A DNA stretch of 64,000 nucleotides. It comes from Labrenzia sp. PHM005 (GTDB taxonomy: Bacteria; Pseudomonadota; Alphaproteobacteria; Rhizobiales; Stappiaceae). Within the stretch, counting starts at the first letter, position 1. Every line of letters starts with the position of its first letter. Of this stretch, positions 8,115-16,535 are shown piece by piece. The position numbers were made by a program, and so were the translations under genes. The notes beneath the pieces are model-generated. The model was not told the DNA's origin and searched no databases. It worked only from the letters and a program-made list of their open reading frames with translations. The stretch is from assembly GCF_006517275.1 (NCBI RefSeq), contig NZ_CP041191.1, forward strand, positions 1,476,001-1,540,000, written 5' to 3'.

Positions 8115-8942
8115 ATGGAGCGCGGTGTGGGCAAAACAGCACGACTTGAATATCTAAGGCGTATCTTACCTTTGAGCTTGGCAGTGCTCGGCATTGCCGG
8201 CTGGTTCTTTTTCATGACCGTGCTCAGCAGTGTGATGTGTTTGATCGCCGCAGCGGCTATTTATGCAGCTCTGCCCAGCCCCCAACCTGCATCCGGTGCT
8301 ATTCGGCCTGTTTCCAAACCATCGGTGTTGGTTTTGGATATGATCGGGTTTGGATTTGGACTTATCTTCCTTCCGCCAGCCATCATAGGCATGGCGACTG
8401 CGCATGGCGTACTTGCTGTTCTTGCACTTCTGTGTCTTGTGCCGGCCAGCCTCTCGCTGGTGTTTTTTACCGTGGCTGTGCGCCAGGAAACGTCCTGGGT
8501 GCGGTTTTTCGGCAATGGCTTCGAATTCACCCAATTCGGCCTGCGGGTTCGTGTTCCCTACAACGAACTGGAAAAAGTCAGCGTGCGGCAGTGGCATGCT
8601 TCGGGCGCTGTCGCCTGGTTTCAGTCGACGATTGGGTCCAGCGGCCGGAAAAAAGCCGTTCTGCTGAACGGCGAACAGACAACAAAAACACTGGTTTTCC
8701 GGCGCAAAGACGGTTCTGTTTTCACGATATCCTCCGAGCTTATTCCCGATTTGCAGCGGGTTTTGATCGGCATGGATCGTGCGGAGATCGAACTGCCGGA
8801 AGGCATCAGCGAATGGCAGCGCAAGAAAATCCGCCGCCGTCGCGAGAAAATGTATGCCGAACCAAGGCCGGAACCAAAATCAGAGCAGCTTGACGTTGCG
8901 CGGATTGCAGCCCTAATCGAGCATGCCCGGCGCAACGCCTAA
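8115..8942 (+). CDS. Uncharacterised membrane protein with cytosolic PH-like domain
   Basis: 275 residues; I do not recognise a named family. An N-terminal hydrophobic pair lies at about 16-55 (PLSLAVLGIAGWFFFMTVL, then SVMCLIAAAAIYAAL). A second pair follows at about 72-125 (MIGFGFGLIFLPPAIIGM, then VLAVLALLCLVPASLSLVFF). A soluble part of about 150 residues then has alternating beta-like segments (GNGFEFTQFGLRVRVPYNELEKV, split by turns; FRRKDGSVFTISS) that resemble a bacterial PH domain, and a basic tail (KKIRRRREKMY). The PH reading is inference. The ATG at 8115 has no strong ribosome site. It stands alone between the response regulator and the convergent leucine operon. Confidence 0.7.
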   Translation: MERGVGKTARLEYLRRILPLSLAVLGIAGWFFFMTVLSSVMCLIAAAAIYAALPSPQPASGAIRPVSKPSVLVLDMIGFGFGLIFLPPAIIGMATAHGVLAVLALLCLVPASLSLVFFTVAVRQETSWVRFFGNGFEFTQFGLRVRVPYNELEKVSVRQWHASGAVAWFQSTIGSSGRKKAVLLNGEQTTKTLVFRRKDGSVFTISSELIPDLQRVLIGMDRAEIELPEGISEWQRKKIRRRREKMYAEPRPEPKSEQLDVARIAALIEHARRNA

Positions 8943-8995
8943 CACTTCCTCGTAAGTTGAGGTCAGGCGCAGAGCCTCATACTGAAATCAGAATC

Positions 8996-9781
8996 TTAGC
9001 TGGCCCAGGCCGGTTTTCTCTTCTCAAAAAACGCTGATGTGCCTTCATTGGCTTCCGGTGTTTCCCAGGTGTCTGCCAGACGTTTGATCGTGTCTTCGAT
9101 GACGGCATTCGTAATCACCGGGCCGAGGGATCTGGCAAGCGCTTTAGAGGCGGCGACAGCTGCTGGAGCTGCGCTCAGATAAGGTTTGATTTCTTTTTCA
9201 ATTGCTGCATCAAGCTCTTCTGCACTGACCACCTTGGCGGCCAGGTCGAGATCGCGAGCTTCTTCAGCACCAAAGATCCGGGCAGACATAAAGACACGGC
9301 GGGCCTTGCCTTCGCCCATGCGAGCCAGGACATAGGGGCTGATGGTAGCCGGGATGAGACCCAAGCGGACTTCGGTCAGACCGAATTTTGCGGTGTTCAC
9401 CGCGACAACGGTATCGCAGACACTCATCATGCCGGTGCCGCCACCAAAAGCCTGGCCCTGAACCCGACCAATGACCGGTTTGGGCAACTCGTTGAGCGCT
9501 TTAAGCATCATTGCAAGTTTTCGGGCCTCGGCCATCCGGGTAGTCCGGTCGGCGGCCATTTGTTCGCGCATCCAGGCAAGATCACCACCAGCGCAGAAAC
9601 TTTCTCCCGCGCCAGTCAGCACCACGACACGGACGACATCATCTGATCCGAGTTGTGCGGCCGCTTGGGTGAGTTCGTCGATCATCTTAGCCGACAGGGA
9701 ATTATGTTTCTCTGGCCGGTTCAGTGTGAGCGTGGCGACGCCGCGCGCGTCGGTTTCAATCGAAATTGTTTCAAAACTCAT
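8996..9781 (-). CDS. liuC: Methylglutaconyl-CoA hydratase (enoyl-CoA hydratase family)
   Basis: 261 residues, standard crotonase length. Oxyanion-hole motifs are visible (AGESFCAGGDLAWM near 63-76 and GQAFGGGTGMM near 107-117). Catalytic acids follow in the region FGLTEVRLGLIPATISPYVL. The family hydrates an enoyl-CoA. Because the gene overlaps HMG-CoA lyase by 4 nt and shares the operon with both methylcrotonyl-CoA carboxylase subunits, the substrate is taken as 3-methylglutaconyl-CoA, giving HMG-CoA. This is the last gene of the long minus-strand operon. General enoyl-CoA hydratase activity cannot be excluded from sequence alone. Confidence 0.88.
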   Translation of the reverse strand: MSFETISIETDARGVATLTLNRPEKHNSLSAKMIDELTQAAAQLGSDDVVRVVVLTGAGESFCAGGDLAWMREQMAADRTTRMAEARKLAMMLKALNELPKPVIGRVQGQAFGGGTGMMSVCDTVVAVNTAKFGLTEVRLGLIPATISPYVLARMGEGKARRVFMSARIFGAEEARDLDLAAKVVSAEELDAAIEKEIKPYLSAAPAAVAASKALARSLGPVITNAVIEDTIKRLADTWETPEANEGTSAFFEKRKPAWAS

Positions 9782-10638
9782 ACGGTGTCACTCCGAAGGG
9801 ATTTGGCGAACTCGGCAAGCTCAGCCAGATTTTCCAGTTTCAGGCCGGTTTCAAATCCCCGGCGCTGCATCAGATCGGCAACGGCTTCTGTTGCCACGTT
9901 GCCCTTTGCGCCCGGCGCATACGGGCAGCCGCCGAGACCAGCAATCGTGCTGTCGAACGTGCGAAGACCCTTGTCCAGACTGACCTCGATGTTTTCCAGT
10001 GCCCGGCCCTTAGTGTCGTGATAGTGACCGGCGACTTTTTCCGCTGGCACCACTTCCAAAACCGCGTCGAGCATCCGGCCGATGGTTTCCGGTGTTCCCG
10101 CCCCAATCGTGTCACCGAGGGAGATTTCATAACAGCCGAGGTCAAACAGGATCTTGGCAACTTCTGCGACCTTTTCCGGCGGTGTCGGACCATCATACGG
10201 GCAATCGGCGACGCAAGAGACATAGCCGCGCACCGGCATTTCATCCTGCCTAGCTTTATCCATCAGTGGTTTGAACCGCTCGATGCTTTCAGCCACAGAG
10301 CAATTGATGTTCTTTTTCGAAAAACCCTCCGATGCAGACCCGAAAATGGCGACTTCGTCGGCGGAGACTTTTAAGGCGGCCGTATAGCCCTTCACGTTGG
10401 GTGTCAGGACCGAGTAAACGACGGCCGGGTGGCGGTAGATGCCCTCCATGACCTCTTGCGCATCGGCCATTTGCGGCACCCATTTCGGGCTGACAAAACT
10501 GGTGACTTCAATCTTGCGGAAACCGCATTCCGACAAGCGGTCGACAAGTGCAATCTTGTCTTCGGTCGGGACAAACCGCTTTTCATTCTGCAGCCCATCG
10601 CGCGGGCCCATTTCGAAGATGGTGACAAAGTCAGACAT
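9778..10638 (-). CDS. mvaB: Hydroxymethylglutaryl-CoA lyase
   Basis: 286 residues from the ATG at 10638 (MSDFVTIFEMGPRDGLQNE). A TIM-barrel lyase that splits HMG-CoA to acetoacetate and acetyl-CoA, the last step of leucine breakdown. The family signature GLGGCPYAPGAKGN with its active-site cysteine is intact, and the N-terminal EMGPRDGLQNE metal-binding segment is present. A TTG start at 10659 in the same frame is possible but overlaps the upstream stop and is less likely. It lies 17 nt after the acyl-CoA synthetase stop and overlaps liuC by 4 nt. Confidence 0.94.
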   Translation of the reverse strand: MSDFVTIFEMGPRDGLQNEKRFVPTEDKIALVDRLSECGFRKIEVTSFVSPKWVPQMADAQEVMEGIYRHPAVVYSVLTPNVKGYTAALKVSADEVAIFGSASEGFSKKNINCSVAESIERFKPLMDKARQDEMPVRGYVSCVADCPYDGPTPPEKVAEVAKILFDLGCYEISLGDTIGAGTPETIGRMLDAVLEVVPAEKVAGHYHDTKGRALENIEVSLDKGLRTFDSTIAGLGGCPYAPGAKGNVATEAVADLMQRRGFETGLKLENLAELAEFAKSLRSDTV

Positions 10639-10655
10639 ATCTTTGGGGTCTTTCT

Positions 10656-12287
10656 TCAAACGTCGTCGACGGCACGGGCACGGAGTTCGCGGCGGATCAC
10701 CTTGCCAGTGGTGGTCATCGGCAGAGCATCGACGAATTCGATTTCCCGGGGGTATTCATGAGCAGCGAGGCGGATCTTGACGAAGCCGGCAATCTCTTTC
10801 GCAAGATCGTCGGAAGGTTCCACGTCTTGCTTTAGGATGATGTAAGCCTTGACGATTTCTGTGCGCTGGGCGTCTGGTTTGCCGATCACTCCGGCCATGG
10901 CAACGGCCGGATGTTTGATCAGGCAGTCTTCGATTTCGCCGGGACCGATCCGGTAGCCGGAGGAGGTGATGACATCGTCATCCCGGCCAACAAAGCGGAT
11001 CCAGCCATCGTCATCCATCTCGCCGGTGTCACCGGTCAAAAGCCAGTCGCCCGCGAACTTCTTCTGCGTAGCCTCTGGATTGTTCCAATACTGCAAGAAC
11101 ATCACGGGATCTGGACTTTTTACGGCGATGTTGCCGAAGGCCCCATTTGGAAGAACTTCTCCAGAGTCGGAGACAATTGCCAGTTCATGTCCGGGAACAG
11201 CCTTGCCCATGATGCCGGGGCGGGCGTCCATGATCTCAGAGCAACTGGATACGATCATGTTGCATTCGGTCTGGCCGTAAAACTCATTGATCGTCTGGCC
11301 AAACGTCTTTTGACCCCAGGCGATCAGTTCCGCGCCAAGCGTTTCGCCGCCGGAGGCAACGGTGCGCATGTTCAGCTGCCAGCGGTTTTCCGGGTCTTCG
11401 ATCTGGCGCATCATTTTGAGCGCCGTTGGCGGGATAAAAGCGTTGCGGATCTTCTGGTCTTGCAGGAGCTGGAAGGCCGCTTCCGCCGTAAATTTCTTGA
11501 ACCGGCAGGCAACGACGGGAACGCCGAGGAAAAGCGCCGGCATCAGCACATCAAGAAGGCCGCCGATCCAGGCCCAGTCCGCGGGCGTCCAGATGCGGTC
11601 ATCCGGCTGACCAAGAAAATCGTGGCTCATTTCAACGCCGGGCAAATGGCCAAGCAACACACGGTGGCCGTGAAGAGCGCCTTTCGGCTGACCAGTAGTA
11701 CCCGAGGTGTAGATGATAATCGCCGGATCATCAGGCGCTGTATCAACTGGATCGAACGTCTCTTCGTGAGCCTCCATGGAGGACCAGAGATCGTCTGCCC
11801 CACAATGCGCGCCATCTGCGCAAAAGACAGTTGTCAGCTCTGGCAAGCTGCCATGGATCTTCTCGATTTTTGCAGCGCCACTTTCATCGGTAATGACCGC
11901 TTTGGCACCAGAATCTTTCAGCCGGTACTCCAGCGCCTCTTCACCAAAGAGCGTGAACAGTGGAATAGAAATTCCGCCGAGCTTTAAGGCGGCGATATGA
12001 GCGAAAGCCGTCTCGGGCCGCTGCGGCATCAAGATGCCGACACGGTCGCCTTGCTGGATACCGCGGCTTTTCAAAAGATTGGCCAGCTGGTTAGAAAGGC
12101 GTTTCAAGGCGCCATAGGAATAGGACGTTGCCGGGGCGCCTTCCTCCGCATAGATCAAGGCTTCGCGGCGCGGGTCTTTGTCCGCCCAGGCATCACAGAC
12201 CGCAACACCGATGTTGAACCGCTCCGGGATCTGCCAGGAAAAATTCTTGGTCAGCTCCTCATAGCTGGTGGCCTCAGGCAGCAGCAT
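10656..12287 (-). CDS. AMP-forming acyl-CoA synthetase of the leucine/isovalerate operon
   Basis: 543 residues from the ATG at 12287, which has a GGAGGAAACC ribosome site inside the end of mccA; the genes overlap by 14 nt. An ANL-superfamily ligase with the P-loop-like IIYTSGTTGQPKGALHG, the A5 motif NEFYGQTECN, and the hinge GRDDDVITSSGYRIGPGEIE, plus a C-terminal Lys region (PMTTTGKVIRREL). It activates a carboxylic acid to its CoA ester. Within this operon, a short or branched-chain acid (isovalerate) or acetoacetate is the likely substrate, but the sequence alone does not decide. Its neighbours are mccA upstream and HMG-CoA lyase downstream. Confidence 0.85.
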   Translation of the reverse strand: MLLPEATSYEELTKNFSWQIPERFNIGVAVCDAWADKDPRREALIYAEEGAPATSYSYGALKRLSNQLANLLKSRGIQQGDRVGILMPQRPETAFAHIAALKLGGISIPLFTLFGEEALEYRLKDSGAKAVITDESGAAKIEKIHGSLPELTTVFCADGAHCGADDLWSSMEAHEETFDPVDTAPDDPAIIIYTSGTTGQPKGALHGHRVLLGHLPGVEMSHDFLGQPDDRIWTPADWAWIGGLLDVLMPALFLGVPVVACRFKKFTAEAAFQLLQDQKIRNAFIPPTALKMMRQIEDPENRWQLNMRTVASGGETLGAELIAWGQKTFGQTINEFYGQTECNMIVSSCSEIMDARPGIMGKAVPGHELAIVSDSGEVLPNGAFGNIAVKSPDPVMFLQYWNNPEATQKKFAGDWLLTGDTGEMDDDGWIRFVGRDDDVITSSGYRIGPGEIEDCLIKHPAVAMAGVIGKPDAQRTEIVKAYIILKQDVEPSDDLAKEIAGFVKIRLAAHEYPREIEFVDALPMTTTGKVIRRELRARAVDDV

Positions 12288-14268
12288 CGGTTTCCTCCGC
12301 CAGCACGAGGAGGATAGTGCCGTCGGTGACTTGTTCGCCTTCGCTGACAAACACTTCGCCAATGACGCCGTCGCGTGGCGCCTTCAAGGTGTGTTCCATT
12401 TTCATGGCTTCCAGGATGATCAGCGGCTGATCTTTTGTGACCGCATCCCCGGCCGTAGCGGTGAGTACTTTCACAAGACCCGGCATTGGCGCGATCAGTT
12501 GATCGCCTGCACCCGCAGCTTCTTCATCGGAGCTCAACGTATCCGGCAGGCCGACGGTGAACGTGTGGCCATTCATAAACACCGTCAGTCCCTTGCCATC
12601 TTCGACTACCGCACCGGATGCCCGGTGGCCGTTGCTGTCGTAGGTGAGCGTGTTGCCATCCACCTGGACCAGGCTGAAGTCCTTGGGGCCGCTTTCCAGA
12701 TGAACCGTAAAGCGGTTGTTGCCTTGGGCATGAACTTCAACATCCTGGCGTTCCCCGCCAATCTCCAGAAGGGCAAACTGGCGCGAGGCGCTCCAGATCC
12801 GCCAACCGGCCAAAGCTTCGAAGGGGTCAGATCCGTCTACCGGGCGGGTCAGGCCGAGGGCGGTAAGAGCTGCAAGCGCAATTGCGTCTTCGGGCATCGC
12901 CGGTTTCGCGATCAGCGCGTCCAAATCCCGGTCAATGAGCCCGGTGTCGACGTCCCCCTTGGAAAACCCGTCATGACGGCAAAGCGCTGCCAGGAAGTCC
13001 GCATTGGTGACACAGCCGGCAACTTCCGTTGCCTCCAAGCTTGCCAGCAGCTTGCCGAGCGCGGCGTCGCGAGAGGGCCCATGGACAATGACCTTGGCGA
13101 TCATCGGATCATAGAAAGGCGAAATCTCATCTCCAGCCCGGACGCCGCTGTCGACGCGGGCCTGGGTTTCCGGGAGAACCAGGTGCTCCAATGTGCCAAT
13201 CGCTGGGAGGAAGCCTTTTGGAGCGTCTTCAGCATAAAGCCGGGCTTCAAACGCCCAGCCATCAAAGGAGAGTTCGTCCTGGGTTTTGGGTAGCGGTTCG
13301 CCAGAAGCAACACGGAGCTGCCATTCGACCAGATCTTCGCCGGTGATGAGTTCCGTGACCGGGTGTTCCACCTGCAGTCGGGTGTTCATTTCCATGAAAT
13401 AGAACCGGTCGGCGCGCAGCCCTTCGGAAACGTCAACGATGAACTCGATGGTGCCGGCCCCGGAATAGTTGATCGCCTTGGCGGCCTTTACCGCAGCATC
13501 GCCCATGGCTTTTCGCATGTCTTCGGGCATGTCGGGGGCTGGCGCTTCTTCGATCACCTTCTGGTGGCGGCGCTGCAGCGAGCAGTCGCGTTCGAACAGA
13601 TGGACGGCATTACCATGGTTGTCGCCAAAAACCTGGATCTCGATATGGCGTGGCTTGGCGACGTATTTCTCGATGAGAACCTGACCGTCACCAAAACTCG
13701 CTTCGCCTTCACGCTGGGCGGATTTGAGCGCTGAGATGAAATCTTCCGCCCGTTCCACCTTACGCATGCCTTTGCCGCCGCCGCCGGCGCGGGCTTTGAT
13801 CAAGACCGGGTAGCCGATCTTGCCAGCCTGGATCTGTAGAAACCCAGGATCCTGAGTCTCGCGGTGATAGCCGGGAACGACCGGAACACCCGCCTTCTCC
13901 ATCAAGGCTTTCGCGGCGTCCTTCAGGCCCATCGCCCGGATGGCATCTGCGCTCGGTCCGATGAAGGCAATACCGGCAGCGTCCAACGCATCGACAAAAT
14001 CCGGGTTTTCAGACAGAAACCCATAACCCGGGTGGACGGCTTCCGCGCCGCTATGTTTGCAGACCTCAATGATCTTGGCAACTTGCAGATAACTCTCGGA
14101 AACAGGCGCCGGGCCAATGCGGTAGGCCTCGTCGGCCATCGCCACGTGTTTGGCGTTGGCGTCCGCATCCGAATAGACAGCAACGGTTTTGACGCCAAGC
14201 TTTCTGGCGGTTTCCATCACGCGGCAGGCGATCTCGCCACGGTTGGCAATGAGGATTTTCTTGAACAT
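12274..14268 (-). CDS. mccA: Methylcrotonoyl-CoA carboxylase alpha (biotin carboxylase/BCCP) subunit
   Basis: 664 residues, the usual MCC-alpha length. The N-terminal biotin carboxylase has the ATP-grasp loop KARAGGGGKGMRKV (near 159-172) and FMEMNTRLQVEHPVTE (near 285-300). A middle domain follows, then a C-terminal biotinyl domain with EAMKMEHTL, biotinylated at Lys623. With MccB it carboxylates 3-methylcrotonyl-CoA to 3-methylglutaconyl-CoA. Context with HMG-CoA lyase separates it from propionyl- or acetyl-CoA carboxylases. The ATG at 14268 directly follows the macro-domain stop (TGAATG) and has a GAGG site. Unusually, four genes separate it from mccB. Confidence 0.94.
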   Translation of the reverse strand: MFKKILIANRGEIACRVMETARKLGVKTVAVYSDADANAKHVAMADEAYRIGPAPVSESYLQVAKIIEVCKHSGAEAVHPGYGFLSENPDFVDALDAAGIAFIGPSADAIRAMGLKDAAKALMEKAGVPVVPGYHRETQDPGFLQIQAGKIGYPVLIKARAGGGGKGMRKVERAEDFISALKSAQREGEASFGDGQVLIEKYVAKPRHIEIQVFGDNHGNAVHLFERDCSLQRRHQKVIEEAPAPDMPEDMRKAMGDAAVKAAKAINYSGAGTIEFIVDVSEGLRADRFYFMEMNTRLQVEHPVTELITGEDLVEWQLRVASGEPLPKTQDELSFDGWAFEARLYAEDAPKGFLPAIGTLEHLVLPETQARVDSGVRAGDEISPFYDPMIAKVIVHGPSRDAALGKLLASLEATEVAGCVTNADFLAALCRHDGFSKGDVDTGLIDRDLDALIAKPAMPEDAIALAALTALGLTRPVDGSDPFEALAGWRIWSASRQFALLEIGGERQDVEVHAQGNNRFTVHLESGPKDFSLVQVDGNTLTYDSNGHRASGAVVEDGKGLTVFMNGHTFTVGLPDTLSSDEEAAGAGDQLIAPMPGLVKVLTATAGDAVTKDQPLIILEAMKMEHTLKAPRDGVIGEVFVSEGEQVTDGTILLVLAEETDAAA

Positions 14269-14781
14269 TCAGGTGTCCTCCCCGAGGGCGGCTGTAAGAT
14301 GGCGTTCACTGGCCGCATCGAAAGCGACCAATGTGACCAATTCAATTGTCTGGAGTTGTGCCGTGGTGCGGCGGATGGTGGTCACAGCGATTTTGGCCGC
14401 GCTGTCGGCGGGATATCCGTAGATGCCGGTTGAAATGGCCGGAAAGGCAAAGGTTTGGCAGCCGTGGCCGGCACCGAGCATGAGGGCGGTTTCATAGCAG
14501 CTTGCCAAAAGGTCTGCTTCACCCGCAAAGCCGCCGCGCCAGATGGGGCCGACCGTGTGCACAATGAACCTGCAAGGGAGCCGGTAGCTCCCGGTGATTT
14601 TGGATTGGCCTGTCTCGCAGCCGCCGAGGCCGCGGCATTCTTCCAAAAGGTCCGGTCCGGCTGCCCGGTGGATCGCGCCATCGACCCCGCCGCCGCCGAG
14701 CAGAGATGAATTTGCTGCGTTGACGATGGCGTCCGCTTCAAAACGGGTGATGTCGCCGGTGCGGATTGCGATCCTGGTCAT
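14269..14781 (-). CDS. Macro-domain protein, ADP-ribose/O-acyl-ADP-ribose hydrolase type
   Basis: 170 residues, a complete stand-alone macro domain of the YmdB/MacroD type. Visible motifs are the N-terminal [30 protein letters not shown] with catalytic Asn/Asp region (about 8-37), then HTVGPIW, and [12 protein letters not shown] (near 125-136) contacting the distal ribose. The family removes acyl groups from O-acetyl-ADP-ribose or ADP-ribose from proteins or nucleic acid. The ATG overlaps the ASCH gene by 4 nt and its stop abuts mccA, so it is translated within the leucine operon. Its place between two carboxylase subunits is unusual; a link to acyl-CoA chemistry is inference. Confidence 0.9.
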   Translation of the reverse strand: MTRIAIRTGDITRFEADAIVNAANSSLLGGGGVDGAIHRAAGPDLLEECRGLGGCETGQSKITGSYRLPCRFIVHTVGPIWRGGFAGEADLLASCYETALMLGAGHGCQTFAFPAISTGIYGYPADSAAKIAVTTIRRTTAQLQTIELVTLVAFDAASERHLTAALGEDT

Positions 14782-15197
14782 TTCTCAAGATCCTCAATCA
14801 ATTTGAAGCGTTCACAAACCAGCATCATCTCGGGGTCAAACCCGCCATTGCGTTCAAAATATGCCTGGTGATCAGTCCGCCAGCCCTCGAGGTCTAAGTT
14901 TTCGCCTTCTGCCAGGGCAAAACCTTCGTCGACGTCGCAATAACGAGTGGTTGTCACTTCAACCGTCTCGATGACGAGTGCGGGTGAGCCGTCCCAATTA
15001 AGGACAATGTCCTTCCGTCCCTCTAGAGGCAGAGCTTCACCGCCGTCGGTGAAGTCACGGAGCGCGCCGCAAGTCGCTTTCTTTTTCCCCGCTCGGACCA
15101 ATGCAATCAGCTGGGCACTCAGCTCCGGTCCATCACCGAACTTGAAGGTTTCTGCGCCGGGATATTTGTTTTTTAATCTGTCCAGCAAAGCCGTCAT
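14778..15197 (-). CDS. ASCH-domain protein
   Basis: 139 residues; the whole protein is one ASCH domain ([21 protein letters not shown] then ATCGALRDF, and [19 protein letters not shown]). ASCH folds resemble PUA domains and bind or process RNA or modified nucleosides; E. coli YqfB in this superfamily hydrolyses N4-acetylcytidine. The Lys-Lys-Ala-Thr segment (KKKATC) matches the position of the catalytic Lys/Thr in hydrolytic members, which suggests an enzyme but does not prove it. It overlaps both neighbours by 4 nt (hydrolase upstream, macro protein downstream), so these three genes behave as one translational block. Confidence 0.85.
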   Translation of the reverse strand: MTALLDRLKNKYPGAETFKFGDGPELSAQLIALVRAGKKKATCGALRDFTDGGEALPLEGRKDIVLNWDGSPALVIETVEVTTTRYCDVDEGFALAEGENLDLEGWRTDHQAYFERNGGFDPEMMLVCERFKLIEDLEK

Positions 15198-15967
15198 GCC
15201 GATGCCCTCGCTGCCGGAGACAAAACTTGGACGACGAGTTCCGAAATTGCGGACGCAACGACATCTGGCTCGGTCATCTGGGGAAAATGACCGCTTTTTT
15301 GCGCAATGATCTGTTTGCCCGGATGCCCCAGTTCCACCAACTTTTTCTGACCTTCCGCCCGGATTTCAAGGGCCGCTTTTCCGGCAAGCCAGGAGGGGAG
15401 GGATTTGCCACCGGTCACGACGGAGACCGGAATTTGCGGAAAGGGCGAGATCGCCCTGAATTCCTGCAAGGTCTGCGAAGCCGTTGCACGTTCACTCAAT
15501 GGATCCGGTTTCCAAAGGGTGTCGAGCACCCTTTGCAACAGTCCCGGTTTTTGTGCCGTGCTGAATTCAAGATCTTCGACTGTTCCTGCTTCCAGAAAAG
15601 TTACGCTGGCCACTTGGCCCGGGTTTTTCCGGGCAAACATGTTGGCGATCAAACCGCCAAAAGAGTGGCCAGCCAAATGCAGAGGGTGTTTTAAGCCAAT
15701 AGTGCCGATGAGCTCTTTTAGCTGAACCGCTCCGTATTCCGCTGTTTGCGGTTTTGAGGCCTTGGCGGTCTTTCCGATCCCGGCTCGGTTGTAGGCAAGA
15801 ATTTGAAATTCGTCTGACAAGCGTTCGACGATAGGATCCCAGGCGCTGAGTGGGCCGCCTGCGCCATTGATCAGGACAACAGACGGCCCTGCCGAATTGC
15901 CAGTCAAAAGATATTCGACTGGTCCGTCAGGTGTCTTCGCCAGAGATGTCTGTTGCGGCTGGCTCAT
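15194..15967 (-). CDS. Alpha/beta-fold hydrolase
   Basis: 257 residues, alpha/beta hydrolase fold with oxyanion segment VVLINGAGGPLSAWD, nucleophile elbow GHSFGG (near 99-104) and catalytic His in QKSGHFPQMTEPD. Its substrate is unknown. The ATG at 15967 lies 2 nt after the TAA of the truncated mccB copy, which is the spacing one would expect if mccB once ended here and this gene followed directly. It overlaps the ASCH gene by 4 nt. Esterase, lactonase or thioesterase activity are all possible; nothing in the sequence distinguishes them. Confidence 0.83.
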   Translation of the reverse strand: MSQPQQTSLAKTPDGPVEYLLTGNSAGPSVVLINGAGGPLSAWDPIVERLSDEFQILAYNRAGIGKTAKASKPQTAEYGAVQLKELIGTIGLKHPLHLAGHSFGGLIANMFARKNPGQVASVTFLEAGTVEDLEFSTAQKPGLLQRVLDTLWKPDPLSERATASQTLQEFRAISPFPQIPVSVVTGGKSLPSWLAGKAALEIRAEGQKKLVELGHPGKQIIAQKSGHFPQMTEPDVVASAISELVVQVLSPAARASA

Positions 15968-15969
15968 GA

Positions 15970-16059
15970 TTACATCCGGAAGAGGCCAAACTTGGTGTCT
16001 TCGATCGGTGCGTTCAGCGGCGCCGAAAGGGAGAGGCCAAGAATGCAGCGGGATTTGTG
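15970..16059 (-). pseudogene. Duplicated 3' fragment of mccB
   Basis: On the minus strand this reads the last 29 codons of an mccB, ending [18 protein letters not shown]..., then FRM and TAA. Positions 15972-16045 align without gaps to 16538-16611 of the intact mccB with 8 mismatches in 74 bases (my count). Most differences are synonymous, and the only change in the last 23 residues is Pro for Ser. Similarity fades beyond about 16059. It has no start and is a remnant or recombination scar; see the matching repeat at 16536. Confidence 0.9.
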
Positions 16060-16072
16060 TCGGGAACGAACA

Positions 16073-16531
16073 CTACGAGCAGTCATCGCTATTCCTCCAG
16101 TCCAACTGCTTTGCCTCAGGCACGACGTTGAACAACTGCCAGTCTTCGGCTGAGCACTCGAAGGCTTCATCCCTCAGATAAAAAAGGAAATTCCGTTGTT
16201 TGGTTTGATGCTGATGAAGCAAGTTCCAGTTTGTGTTCTGTAGGTTTTCGAGAAAGTCTCCGAGGACTTCATAAAACTCGCCCCAGCTCGGTGCTAGTTC
16301 GCTGAACCTGCACTGTCCACGGTACCAACCTTCATCGTTTACCGGTGTGAAACGAAATCGAGAGCAGTTGGAAAATTTCAGATGCAGATGTGGTACTGCG
16401 CTGTAATTCTTGAACCGAAACGCATTCGGTCCAAACCGCAGCCAAAGGTCATTTTCGTCAATAGCGACCTGCGGAAACGGACAGTTTGGCTCTGCATTCC
16501 AGCCGTCGTTTAGTTGAAGGAAAGTTGTCAT
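16073..16531 (-). CDS. Orphan protein inserted at the mccB 3' end
   Basis: 152 residues from the ATG at 16531, 4 nt after the mccB stop. I do not recognise the family. The protein is rich in Trp, Phe and Asn, with no signal peptide or membrane segment, and ends acidic. Base composition is foreign to its neighbours: 25 of 60 bases are G or C at 16201-16260, against 37 of 60 at 17041-17100 in mccB (my counts). It is bracketed by direct copies of the mccB 3' end (15970-16059 and 16536-16625), which suggests arrival by recombination. No clear ribosome site is seen, so translation may depend on coupling to mccB. Confidence 0.65.
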   Translation of the reverse strand: MTTFLQLNDGWNAEPNCPFPQVAIDENDLWLRFGPNAFRFKNYSAVPHLHLKFSNCSRFRFTPVNDEGWYRGQCRFSELAPSWGEFYEVLGDFLENLQNTNWNLLHQHQTKQRNFLFYLRDEAFECSAEDWQLFNVVPEAKQLDWRNSDDCS

Positions 16532-16535
16532 CACA

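Noticed and set aside
12274..12362. Longer start for the acyl-CoA synthetase at 12362
   Set aside because: The added residues are out-of-frame mccA sequence; the ATG at 12287 has a strong ribosome site.
15970..16170. Open frame ending in the mccB-like sequence
   Set aside because: Only the last 29 codons have meaning, as the mccB remnant; the upstream part is antisense or out-of-frame to the orphan gene.
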